Assembly: GCA_022497145.1 (NCBI GenBank)
Contig: MU385952.1
Location: forward strand, 44,249 to 108,248
Origin: Rostrohypoxylon terebratum
Lineage: Eukaryota; Ascomycota; Sordariomycetes; Xylariales; Hypoxylaceae
DNA length: 64,000 nucleotides
Direction: 5' to 3'
The notes under the pieces are model-generated. The model did no database searches. It was not told the origin of the DNA and saw nothing but the letters and a program-made list of their open reading frames with translations. The position numbers were made by a program, and so were the translations under genes. Positions 1 through 11,048 of the stretch are shown piece by piece. The number at the start of each line of letters is the position of its first letter. The first letter of the stretch is position 1.

Positions 1-2534
1 GCCGGAGAGGAAAGATGATATCGACACCATAAGCAATGCACGGACAATGCACTGCCAACAGGACAGAGAATCACAGATTGTTATCTCTGAATAGAATTGT
101 TCGAAATATATGTGTAGCGCAAGATAAAAATAAAAAAAGCCCTCTGGAGTTCTGTGGATCTCCAACAAGATCGCCTGGGTCGGAGGGCTTGACGAACCCA
201 GGGAGAAAAAAAAGAGAATATGCAAGTAGAAAACTTTCAGTGTTGGGATTTGGGATTTTATTCCAGATGGGGAGAAATAATGAACGGCTTGTATTCCTGC
301 TGTCGGAGCTTACTGCGTATGAGAAGAGAAATCTCATGTGCAGAAACCAAGAGGGGGAAGGTGTGTACTTGGGGCGGGCCTACCAACAGTCTTATAGTGT
401 CAGGCAAATATAGAGAGCCCTTGAGGTCTACTATCCATGTAGGTAATAATGACAATACGGATTGTGAGCGTACCTACATACATACATGCCTAGTATAATA
501 CTTACCTACTACCTACATACCTAGGACCTAGGTATCTATCTGGATTCTGCCTGCCTACCTACGTACACACATACATAGTAATGGCATGCGGCATACGGTA
601 TACATGAGGAAATGTACAATACATGAGCAGGCTAAGGTTGCGGACTCCCGGGCAAGGCAGGGCAGAGGGCAAAGAGGAGCATTGAGAGGAGTAGAGGAAC
701 AGAGAAACGGGTCTAGCTTCTCGTCTACCAGCCTATGAGCCAGCCTATGGCGGAGGATCTCGCAGAGAATGCGGCTTGGGCACCAACGGTCCCGGGACTC
801 CCTGGCTACTTTTCGTGGAAGGCATAGCGCGTCCAGAGAAAATGCGACATGTATTCAGTGGGCGGCATGAGGCATATAATGTTGAAGAAAAAACGACGAG
901 TCTGGAGATGGCAGCAAACCCGACGTTGTGACAGGACGCTCAGGACGCTCAGGACGCTCATGATACTCAGGATGTTCAGTCAGACAATCTTAGCCTACCC
1001 CATCCTGCTCATGAGATCCATGGGCGGTAGTCATGTATAACTGAGCTGTTCAGCCGGCCCTCTTAGAACGTGGACGCTGACCGAAAATAAAGCCATTGGC
1101 TCGTAAGACTATTAACACTGGTTAACAGATGCTTAGCATACCTCTGCACTGAATCACTGCATATCTAGCATACCTAGGTAGGCTGCTAGGTAATTAATAA
1201 TGAGAAGCCCTAGAGGCGTATCATGCTTTCGAAGGAGGGTCAACAGGTCGACGAGGATCCACGATAGGTTGTACGAGGGAAGATCAAAAATAGACAAGGG
1301 GGTCAGGTAGCAGCGCTCATGGAAAATCGTGCCCAATGATTCGAGCAAAGGGCCCTGCGGCAGGGAAAGGAAGAAGAGAGACGCAGAAAAAAGGCAGAAA
1401 GATGCAGGCGTAGTGGAGATGGGAAAAATAGACTGCTTGGTTGTTGATGAGGTCAGGGATACCCCGAGTCTGCAGGTTCTGCAAGTAATATAATGCCAAT
1501 GTATCGCAACCATTTTATTATCTCCCCGTTTTTTTTTGTTTTTTTTTTTTTTGCACCTTCGCAATGCTTGAAACCGCTGTGAGGTGGCGGATCCGGCTCT
1601 GCGGTGAGCTGAAAAGAGGATAGGGCGTATTTTTTTCTCTGTACTATTTCGAATACCGCCTTTTTCTCTCTTATGACCGCTAGAACAGTTTCAAAAGTTC
1701 GTCCCATGTAAACCTACTAGACCTGCTAGGTCTGCCAGACCTGCCTACTTAGGCGGAAGGGAGGATGTTGTCCGACGGGGTGGTAGATACTAGGCACATA
1801 ATAGTATCTGGATGGATATGGATGGATATGGACGGATATGGATAGCAATTATGTTGTATTAATAGGAGGTATTCACGGTTATACATACCATTTGGAGGAT
1901 CTGTATCATACGGCAGATTCAGATCGAATTAAACGCCAATAGATCAAGCAATTGTAGTAGTTTGAAAGCTGACGAATAAAGAAGACAGGGATCCAAGACA
2001 TTGATGATGCAAGATGGCAAAAGCCGCCAACCTGACCTTTAACATGGAGTTCGAATCTTTTTTTTTCGTTGATGAAGATTGGAAGATCGAAGAATTGGAA
2101 ATTTCCAATTGAAATTGGCCTTGGCCAGCCTGGCTAGGGTAATTGATAACGATTCATGGTGAGCACGATAAGCTTAGCCACAAAGTGGGGTTTGAGGGGT
2201 TTGTGTGGCTAGGTAGGTAAGGTCGGAAGGGGGCAGCAACCTCACGATTTAGAAGGAAGCTGGAGGGCTGGAGGGGTTCCTTAGGACCTTAAGGCTTAGG
2301 TAACACTTGCACCGTCGCGACGCCCTGTGGTTGAATTCAGACATTAAGTTCAACGACGCGAGGCAATTCCAAACTCAATGACCCATTTATCAATCACCTG
2401 CGGCTTAGGTAATTTGATTGGTTACATTGGTCACTAGTAGTAAAACAATTCATTACCATTTTCTACTTTCCTCATTGGTTGGTTGCATCAACAACGATTC
2501 AACTTGTGTGCTATAAACAAGCTACATCATCATC
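1..2534. other. intergenic, no gene recognised
   Basis: No translation here resembles a protein family and no pair of open stretches can be spliced into one. The region holds short low-complexity pieces: TAGG/CCTA tracts near 470-580, three direct copies of a 9-mer (AGGACGCTC) at about 932-958, a long T-run near 1530-1552 and a GGATGGATAT-like repeat near 1811-1845. The last few hundred bases must contain the promoter of the Spc34 gene. Confidence 0.6.
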
Positions 2535-3358
2535 ATGTCGCTCCTCTCGGCGCACTTTGAGCAGATCGCCATATCATGTCAAGGCATTGATAGTCTTCCG
2601 TATGTAATTCACTTCTATACTCCATTCTATATACCCTTCCTAATATACTCGACAGCTTTCCACCACCCAAGATCTTCACCAACGCCCTCCTCGCCAACGA
2701 TGACATCACCTCCTTGATTCGCGATACAGAAGCTCACGAACGAGCACTCTTCTCCGTCCCGCCGCCCCCGCCACCCAGCACATCCCAAAACCCAGACCCG
2801 CCGACGCAGTCCTCGCGTCGACAGACCGTGTTCAACGTCGCCTCAGGCGAGGTCACCACGTCGGGCGGTAACACGGGGCGGAACGCTGGCGCGCCAAGAA
2901 GGCATACCGCCGTCGCCGCCGTGCTAGGTGGAGACCTGCACGAGCAGATCCGGCGCAGCGAGCGTCGCGGCGGGAAAGACGAGGTCGACGTCGAGATCCT
3001 ACTTAAAGGCGCAGAGAAGCTGTGCGGCGTGTACCCCTTACCGGGCGCGCTTGAGCGGATAGCCGCGCAACGGTCGAAGTACGCGCACAACAAGAATACG
3101 TTAGCATATTACGAAGCGAAAGTAGCGGAGCAAACCGAGGCGTTGGGGAAGATGAACAAGGATCATTGGATGGACAATGACGATGACGAGGACGATGATG
3201 ATGAAAAAGACGCCCCGCAAGATGGCGAAGAGCTCTTTACGGAAGAAGACCTAATGAGAGAAGGGGAACAAATCCGGGAACTCGAGAAGAAAAAGAGGGA
3301 GCTGCAGGAGCGGCTGAGGACGATTGATAAAGACATTGACGGACTACTGCACATGTAA
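2535..3358 (+). CDS. SPC34: DASH complex subunit Spc34
   Basis: Kinetochore protein of the DASH/Dam1 ring that couples chromosomes to spindle microtubules. Two exons, 2535-2599 and 2656-3358 (intron GTATGT...GACAG), give 255 residues. The splice restores the conserved N-terminal stretch SLPFPPPKIFTNALL followed by DITSLIRDTEAHERALF, which is characteristic of fungal Spc34. The middle is Pro/Ser-rich and likely disordered. An acidic run of Asp/Glu lies near residue 190 and a charged coiled-coil segment rich in Glu, Lys and Leu ends the protein, as expected for heterotrimeric coiled-coil packing in DASH. It faces the DsbA-like gene tail to tail, with only about 110 bp between the stops. Confidence in identity is high because both the N-terminal motif and the C-terminal coiled coil fit. 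Confidence 0.93.
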
Positions 3359-3468
3359 TATGTAGCATTGCATGTTAACTTTCTAGACCATGATACCCCA
3401 ACCCGATACGGCTTAACGCCCTCTACAGATCGACCGAATCCTATCCTATACTCAGACTTGGCGATACC

Positions 3469-4185
3469 TTATTTTCCCTCCTTAACCCTCGCGAACGCCT
3501 CCAAGAAAGCTTGCGCATCTTGCGCACCGTCGACCTCATACTTGCCTTGTATCGTAAAGTGCGGTACACCATGTATGTCTTTTACGACGGCCTCCTGGAC
3601 TTCCTCGTCGACCTCCTTGCCGCCCTTACCCGTGTCAAGCCAGTCTTTCACTTCGGCCTTGTCCAGTCCGGCCTTCTCGGCCGCGGCGATCAAGGTATCA
3701 TGCGAAGTGATATCACCTTCGCCTTCGAAGTAGCTCTTGAACAGCTCCAGCACGACCTTGTTCTCAACCTCGTTGCCTTTTGTCTTGCTGAGCTGGATCA
3801 ATCGGTGCGAGTCGCGCGTGTTGCCAACTTTGCCTCTGAAGCTGAAGTTTATGCCCTCCTCGCGACCTAGTAACATCAATCGCTGTTGCAAGGCGGCAAG
3901 TCGTTCTGGCCCGAAGCGCTGCACCATGCGCTCGGTGATGGGGATGCCGACTTTAGGCGATGTGGGGTCTAAATAGAACGGCGCCCAGGTTACAGTGAAC
4001 GTGTCGTCTTTCGCGCCTGGGTAGACTTTGCGGTAGAGATCGATGGCTTTGTCTACCCGTTTTTTGCCTATGTAGCACTATATATTGTACATGCTTAATG
4101 GCAAGTCTCCAGTCTAGGTCATTGCAAGGGAGCTTACCCATGGGCAAACGGTGTCTGATACTATTTTGATACTGATATTCGTCAT
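3469..4185 (-). CDS. DsbA-like (FrnE family) thioredoxin-fold oxidoreductase
   Basis: Predicted cytosolic thiol oxidoreductase/isomerase of the DsbA/FrnE family. Two exons on the minus strand, 4185-4138 and 4077-3469 (intron 60 nt, GTAAGC...TATAG), give 218 residues. The splice sits inside the active site and joins TVCPW to CYIGKKR, creating the CPWC motif at residues 14-17. After it come the FYLDP segment, a long helical insertion, and the C-terminal GVPHFTI strand with the cis-proline typical of the fold. There is no signal peptide. The family is known from polyketide and stress contexts, but nothing next to this copy points to a specific substrate. Start chosen because it is the only Met in frame just before the NISIKIVSDTVCPW strand. 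Confidence 0.9.
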
Positions 4186-4657
4186 TATGTGCCTTTATAT
4201 ATAAACTGCTTAAAACGATGAAGTCCGTATTGCCATCTCACAGGGAAAGCTTGTTTATTATTTATGTTTATTATTTATCCTTCAGTTCGGACTTCGGGGC
4301 GAATTAGGGTAGAGATATAATAGCTGACAAATCCACCACGAAGCCCGAAGCCCGACCTGGCAGCTGGTCAGTCCGGTGTCCTCGTTGCCCCGCACACCGT
4401 GAGATGTCGACTATTAATACTATATCCCAAGAGGGAACAGCCTTAATACGAAAGATGGTTAATCATCAGCTCGTGCATCGATTCCTCGGGCTGACACCTA
4501 CAGCGCCTATCTATTGCCCATCTCAACAAACACGTTCGTATACGTGCTTAGTAGATGCTCATCCGCTGAGTTCATAGCGAGTGTATTATAAAAAAAAATA
4601 AGAGAGTGACTCAAATCAACCATCTAACAAGACGCCTACATAAATCCCGAAATTCTA
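4186..4657. other. intergenic between DsbA-like gene and NLR 3' end
   Basis: No gene seen. It contains the presumed promoter of the DsbA-like gene (right of 4185 on the minus strand) and the 3' flank of the NACHT-WD40 gene. Confidence 0.6.
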
Positions 4658-7600
4658 TCAACATGACGTGCTAAGGAAGCGAAAAGATGGATGCTCCATC
4701 AGGTTGTCAGTGTCTAGGGTCAACATCCAAACTCGTCCACTGGCACAACCCACAGCAATGCTTTGCTCTGTAGCGACATTATGCGCGGATGAATACTCAG
4801 GAGGCAGCCAGAGTATCTTCTTGCCTTCATAAAAAAGCCAATTGCTTTCTATCACCAAGGTTCTATTCCGAAATCTTGCATCTAAGAAATCTGCATCTTC
4901 GTCTAGGGCTATCGTGCATCGGCCCGTAGTTATATCCCACGCCTCGAATCGGTCGTATAATTCTATCCTCAGTCGCGTCCCATTATGTGAGAAGGTTAAC
5001 TCCTCGACATACTCATCTAAGTTCAACCTTTTGACGCACTCGCCTGTTGCAACTGACAATATTCGAATCCAAGACTTGTCCGAACTTGCTGCGAGCCAAC
5101 TTCCATCGGGCGAGAAGGCCACCGCAGTAACACTACGATCGGCATAACTTCTGAATGATTTTGTACACGAGCCCGTTGCTAGATCCCACATCTTTATCAC
5201 CCCATCTTCAGAGCTCGTCGCCACATAGCTTCCAGAAGGAGATAACGCCACACCTCTAACGGGATGACTATGGCCCTCAGATATTGCCAAGTCGGTGATT
5301 AGCGCCATATCCCATATCTTGACCATGGAGTCATGATGACCGGATGCCAGGCGAGTCCCATCAGGTGAAAAGGCCACTGAAAAAAACCATGCTGCTATGC
5401 GCTTTGATAGTTGACAAGCATTCCATTGTCGACGTATCCCGTATCTTGATGCTCGATTCGCTTGAGCCTGAAGCTAATTGGCTTCCATTTGGCGAGAACA
5501 ATATCGAACAAATCGAATGCCAAGGGTGGCCTCTTGTGCTCGTGTGTTTGCATTTTGCTATGCACTCGCCTGTTTCTATGTTCCATAGCCTGATTGTTCC
5601 ATCAAAACAACCTGATGCCAACTGCCTACCATCAGGCGAGAAAGCTAACGAACGAACCCCGGAAGTGCTGTCTTCGAATATTGTACACTTTCCCGTCGCG
5701 ATGTCCCACAACTTAATCGTGTAGTCGCTGGAACTCGAATTCGAACTTGATGCTATCTGGCATCCGTTAGGCGAGAAGACTACTGTCCTAATTGCACCAC
5801 GGTGACCACCGAGCGTTGTGCACACTTTTGACGATATGTCCCAAAGTTTAACTGTATTGCAATCCCCTTCGGGATCCCCTTCGAACCCTGAACCTGATGC
5901 CAACTGACTCCCGTTGGGCGAAAAGGCTACCGTGCACCTCTCTCCATCGTGGTTCCCCACCACGCTGCCTTCGCCTGTCGCTACATCCCACAGAATAATT
6001 TGGCCTTGAACCGTGCCTGTCGCTAATCGAGTCCCGTTGGGAGCTAGGGCCAATCCTGTAAGTTGATGCTCAGAGTCTCCAAATGTAGCTGTACATTTAC
6101 CTGTTGATATATGCCATATGTAGGCCTGGTTTGCACAAGCTGCTAGGTATTTGCCGTCTGGGGAGAATGCTACTGACAAGACCCCCATGCTTCCTAGTTG
6201 AAAACATGCTAGACATGCGCCCCAGTTATCATCCACAGCTGGCTTTTGGATTAGCCATTGCGGCTCTTCGGCCTGGAAGTGACGTCGTATTATGCTGTGC
6301 GATGGACTGAAGATAAGCGCCGATGCGTATGCCTGCAGCGGACTGCTCTCGATCGCAGGTCTGTTGTGACGAATGAATATGGTCGCGTCTTGGATGAACC
6401 CATGCAGATGTTTTCCCGTGTTCCGTACCTACTCACAAATGTAAACGATGTTTGAATAAATCTAGGTACTCATGAAAAACATACACATAGCAACTCATTT
6501 AGTGCTGCCATTGCTGAGACTCCTTTGAGTACATCTCTAAAGATACTAAGTGCCTCGAGCCAATGGAGGTAGTGATCTCGCAGAAACATATCGAGAATGC
6601 CCCTATCTAGAAGACCCTCGGATATTGGCTCTTCCTCTGACTGGTACATGTTCAAGTGGTCAAACCAGTGGATGCATGAGTACCGTACGGGTGTCAGTGG
6701 GTCTGGAATAGGGGGTACTATTTGGTCGGGAGGCATTCCCCAATCGTCTAGACGGTATATATCACGGCGAAGCGTTTCAGACATGATTCTAATCGATCTC
6801 GAGAACATATAGTAATGAACGATTTTGACCCCCTTGGGGAAATTGACAGATTTCGCATGTTCGTGGAGAAGATCCTGAGCTGACTGGTGGATAATGAAGG
6901 CGCGATCTTCAAGTATTGAGAGGAAAGAGCCGCATGAATTCACAATATCTTTTATGTCCCCATTCCTAAGTTCGTTCTTCGCCAAACCTGATAATACTTC
7001 GAGTTCTTCCAAATGAAGCGGGCGGTAGGTAGTTGTAACGACAAAAAGCACGCGTTGGCAATATATTGAACCATTGTATTCGAGCCCCTGGATTTGTCGC
7101 ACCATACGACTATACAGCTCGGACAAGCCAGCTGGGACTGCATCAATAATGTTTTTTTATTTGGAAGGCTCGTGCTTTCTTCAGTTCTTGAGCAACTAAA
7201 CCCACCCATAGGAAAGTCCCACTTGCTTTTTGTCGCATTTGATCGCGAACGACGACATAAAGATCCGCTCTCTCTTGTATTGCCGGTATGTTCAAAAGGC
7301 AATGGTCAGTATAGGCATTGACAGCATTGGAAACATGGACAGCGTTTCTTTTCAGCTCCAAGCTCAGTCTTGCCCGTGATTGATCAGTCCTTAGCTTTTC
7401 CTCAATTTCGATTTTGTTACGACTGGACAAGAGCCATTTGACATTGAACTCAGCTGAAGTCTCCATAATCAAATCAAGAAGTTTCTGGAGATCTACTTCA
7501 CATTCGTCGAGGGCGTCGATGACCAGAATGATGTTCGGAAGCTTAGGGTGCCGTAGCATACTAATAAATATATCAGATAGCGCAACCCAGGCATTCACAT

Positions 7601-8154
7601 CTTCGAATAGAGACTTGCCCGCATGCTTATATTTTCGGTCGACGTAGGACTTGAGTTCGGTATGTTGGTCGATGAGGAGGTAAATAAGGCCACGAAGTAC
7701 GCCAGTTGCGTTATTAAGCCGTTCATCGGTAGCCTGGCAGAAGAAGGACACAAGATGAAAATTATCGGTAACCTGCTCTTTTATCTCGTTAATGATACCA
7801 CATAGCAACATGGTCTTCCCCTGCCGGGATCGCCCTTAATCCAGAGTAGGTGTTTGTTTTCGTCACCTTGCCATCGTTGGAAGTCATCGTGGTTGAGAAT
7901 CCACACGTACGATTCTCTTAATAGGCCACCTTTTGCATTCTCGATACGTTTCTTATCGTAGCGGGGGTCGGTCAACCACAAGGCAGCGAGACAGTCATCA
8001 TTTGAAGCGCCTTTCGTATCCATTAACGATGAAAACGATTAAAGATAACTTTGAATTACGTACCGATGTGTAAGTCATGCCCGATGTGAAAATTCCCGGA
8101 ATTTTGAAGACCGGATCCAGAAAAGTCGGGTTTGGGTGAATGCGCAGCCATCAT
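4658..8154 (-). pseudogene. NACHT-WD40 NLR with N-terminal amyloid-like motif, frameshifted
   Basis: STAND/NLR protein of the fungal HET-E/NWD type: NACHT NTPase plus a WD40 sensor. Exon 1 (8154-8064) encodes about 30 residues with the motif FSGSGLQNSGNFHIGHDL. Intron 8011-8063 is followed by the NACHT entry (TDPRYDK..KGGLLRESYVWIL), a Walker A region near 7825, Walker B (IILVIDALDEC) and the winged-helix end (IIDAVPAGLSELYSRM). A probable 56-nt intron (6429-6484) leads into AIESSPLQAYASALIFSPS and then about a dozen WD repeats with SPDG and LWD signatures. Three single-base frameshifts interrupt it, all in homopolymers: one base missing inside Walker A (about 7822), one extra in a 7-nt run at 7152-7158, one extra in a 7-nt run at 5380-5386. 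Otherwise over 1,000 codons lack stops, so recent damage or assembly error are both possible. Confidence 0.88.
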
Positions 8155-8557
8155 CTTTGGGAAAACTACTAGTATTAACTGATAGTTCCGTAACCGATTT
8201 TGAAGTGATTTGGGTATCTTTAAAAGAAGAGGAGCCTCGTTGTCAGAAACATCATGAAGGATAGAAATTTCCTACGTCATGTGAGGGATAAATTCTATTG
8301 GGCAACATGAAGTAGAGTATCCTGTCAACACTATGCTGCCTTGGGCTGCTTTTTGGTCTGCCTAGGTCAATCTCATGTTGCATTTATGACAGTTAGTCAA
8401 GAGGAGATCTACTCCTTAAATACCTGGTATCTCGGTACGTATAGTCACCTGAGTCACCTAGGGAAATGCGATTCGGCTTCCTCTTCTCACTGCCTCACAA
8501 CCAACAACCCCTCTGTACCGGTTAGATAGTGATAGAAAGTTCGGGCAAGTCACCGAA
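8155..8557. other. spacer between effector-like gene and NLR
   Basis: About 400 bp with no gene of its own. It lies upstream of the NLR start and directly downstream of the phosphorylase-domain gene on the same strand, so it must contain the NLR promoter and the neighbour's terminator. Confidence 0.5.
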
Positions 8558-9455
8558 TCAGTGAATGTTCATGTTCCCCCCCAACTGAGAATTTCCCAGA
8601 ACCAGAATTTTGAATGCCTCGACCGCTGAAACTAGAGTAGGAGGTGGTTGGTTGATTGCTGTTGCTTGGTCCATCTCGAGTCCAATAATTGTATATTGAT
8701 CTCGAAGCTCATCCCGTATCCGCCTACTTTTCACTAGTTTTTCGCCCGAGCCTATCGCGCCGTACCACACTCGCGTTCTTTTAGAGGGTGACCGTGAGGG
8801 TCGCCTCAACCACCCTTCTATCCCATTCACCATCCCATTTAAGTCATCATGGTCCTGTCCGGGGTCGCTGAATGTCGTCGTTTCATATCCCTCAATTTCA
8901 TACTCCTCGTTCTTCATTGCTTCATAGTATCGTAGGAAGTACTTCGTCTCATTAGGTGCGAAGCGTTTTAAGGGAACCAATGGCAGCCCTGACGTTTGGT
9001 GCGGCATTAACTAAAGCATGGCTCAAACTTAGGAGCTGGAATCCAGTCTCGGTCTCTTTCCCTAGATCGTAAGCTACGAGTCCCGCAGTTTCACCGCGAG
9101 GAAGAGCGACGAGAACATCGCCAAGACGTATGTCGCGCGGTGGGCTTCTAGAATGGTCGGGTAAGCCTGCGGCAACACCGACAAGCAACCCGAACCAAAG
9201 ACTCGGGAAGAACTTCTTGACTTGGCTAGCAAGAGCGCCGGCGGAGCCTGTCCCGTATATATGACCTGCTGGCAGGGTTGCAATGATGACGTTAAGCCCA
9301 CACATGCTGCCAGCATAATAGACCTAATCATCCCCTGCGGCTAGAGCAAATCTCCCTTCATGTTTCTAGTCCATCATATGCCAAGCGGCTAGAGCCTCGA
9401 TCTCGAGAGGCGCGATCCATGCTACCTTATACGCTGCTGGGTCTAGTTGCTCCAT
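8558..9455 (-). pseudogene. nucleoside phosphorylase (PNP_UDP)-domain effector relic with C-terminal motif
   Basis: Reads from the Met at 9455 as a PNP_UDP_1-type domain of the sort used as effector domain in fungal NLR systems: YKVAWIAPLEIEALAAWHMMD, then the LNVIIATLPAG and FGLLVGVAAGLP segments, DIRLGDVLVA, AYDLGKETETGFQLL, later KRTRVWYGAIGSG and YTIIGLEM. Damage: in-frame TAG at 9368-9366 and 9326-9324, a frame change near 8970, and another just after GLEM near 8675. The last part of the phosphorylase fold, normally 60-80 residues after GLEM, is absent. In a different frame the tail (8633 to about 8583) reads FSGRGIQNSGSGKFSVGG, close to the N-terminal motif of the neighbouring NLR. A 7-nt G run (8576-8582) then breaks the frame before MNIH and a stop. 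Nucleotide-cleaving activity is not demonstrable from this copy. Confidence 0.82.
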
Positions 9456-10288
9456 TAGAAACCAATCCGATTATGCAAAGAAAGGGACCAAGGGAGCGTA
9501 GAAGTTTAATTAGAGTATTTGCTTGAGTAAGAGGCGAATATGGTGTTGTATGGACGCCGGGGAAAGATGAGAAGAAAGACATAAGCATGGAAAGGAGAGA
9601 GGACACTTCAAATGCACTGACCGAACCCTGGAAAGTTGCAACGAGGCTGAGTGAAGCATCACAAGTTCTCGGCCAATGAACTGATGCGCTAGAAGCCCAA
9701 ATACCGACATTAACGTTGACTGTTGTTGCCAATTGACTGGCGCTAGGACGTTATCCCCATACACCAACAATATGGTCACGTCTCACTTATGGGCAACGAA
9801 GATGTTGCGAATAGTCCTACATCAAATAGTTTTTAGCATTCGTTTAGAGTGTTTTGATTGAATTAAATGAGAGAAGAATTGTATTAAGAAAGACTTTCTA
9901 GTAGCTGTGCCGTAATTGTACTTACCTAGGACCTAAGACCTAGGTCCGTATTGCGACTCGACTTGATATCTCAAGAATAAGTTATCTCACGTCTTTCCTC
10001 ATGAAGCCTTGCATGCTAGTACCATAATTGGTTTTCAAAGAGAGAGATGGCACAATCTATCCGTGATAGAAAACCATAGAACCATGGCAGGGAATTAATC
10101 GTATGTATATACGGATTGTTGTGCTCAACGAGGCTGGTAAAGTGAATGCGTGAAATAATGGGTGTCTATCCACAATCCTGCTAAAATTGGAGAAAATATT
10201 TTCAAAGCAATTATATTGGCTCCTAGTTCACTTGCTGTCACTAAGTGGACCAGTCGTTTCTGACCATTTCCAAACTTCCAATCCCAAT
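9456..10288. other. intergenic, no gene recognised
   Basis: Open stretches on the minus strand at 9427-9779 have no recognisable family or codon pattern and run antisense to nothing useful. Probable promoter of the phosphorylase-domain relic next to 9455. Nothing else seen. Confidence 0.5.
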
Positions 10289-10362
10289 GGTTTCGTGGTG
10301 TAGTTGGTTATCACGTCAGTCTAACACACTGAAGGTCTCCAGTTCGAACCTGGACGAAATCA
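10289..10362 (+). tRNA. tRNA-Val (AAC)
   Basis: A 74-nt cloverleaf without intron. Acceptor arm GGTTTCG pairs with CGAAATC (one G-U), discriminator A at 10362. The D-arm region reads GTGGTGTAGTTGGTTATCAC, the anticodon stem CAGT/ACTG encloses the loop CTAACAC with anticodon AAC, and the T-arm is CCAGTTCGAACCTGG. The internal A and B boxes match RNA polymerase III promoters. Confidence 0.96.
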
Positions 10363-11048
10363 GCCATTATGTTTTTGCTCTCCCCTACTACTGTTTATAC
10401 CATGCATTCCTAGTTGAAGCAATGACATACCTATTAACATGACAATCTCGTAGTGTCATTGAGTATATATTTTGCTTAAACGTATACCTATGCCTGTCTA
10501 ATCTATGTAGTCACTAAGTACCTAGACAAGCACCTCTCTACTTATCGTAATATGCGGAGTATTTTTACCTGTGGTGGGTAGGTACCTATAGTTCGGAGAA
10601 CTCGTTGCATGACGAAATTCAGCACTAGCTCTAAAAACCTAGTTCCGCTACTAGCAGTTGACGATTTCTAGATTTTAGCTCGTTACTATTAGTTGATAAA
10701 TTTAGTAGATCTCCCTGATAATAACTCCTCGAGCTGGAGATGAGCATGCCTGATTTCGTACCCACCTGCTTTTCAATCAGTTTGAAAGTCGATGGTCTCG
10801 AGACTAGGTGGCCTATGGCTTTCTCGATTATCATCAGGAGGTAAACTCCATACTTTGCGCACTAGGGAGAATATAATGGAGACGATGCGACGATGTCGGA
10901 GAAGACTCTGACTGGGACTGAACTTGCTTGTGGTTACCTGGTTCGGTATTCATATTATTATCATTAGCGTATATCCATAAGTGGTTCAAGACCAACGCCG
11001 TCTAGAATAAGCCAAATGTCTACCTATCTACATAATCACATTGTATCA
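10363..11048. other. intergenic, no gene recognised
   Basis: No protein-like translation. This holds the 3' flank of the CDH-like GMC gene and of the tRNA, with some TAGGTACC-type tracts near 10570-10590. Confidence 0.5.

Noticed and set aside
1154..1707. Overlapping open stretches of up to 136 codons on the minus strand
   Set aside because: They include a poly-T/poly-A run translated as Lys repeats, have no family resemblance and no flanking exons.
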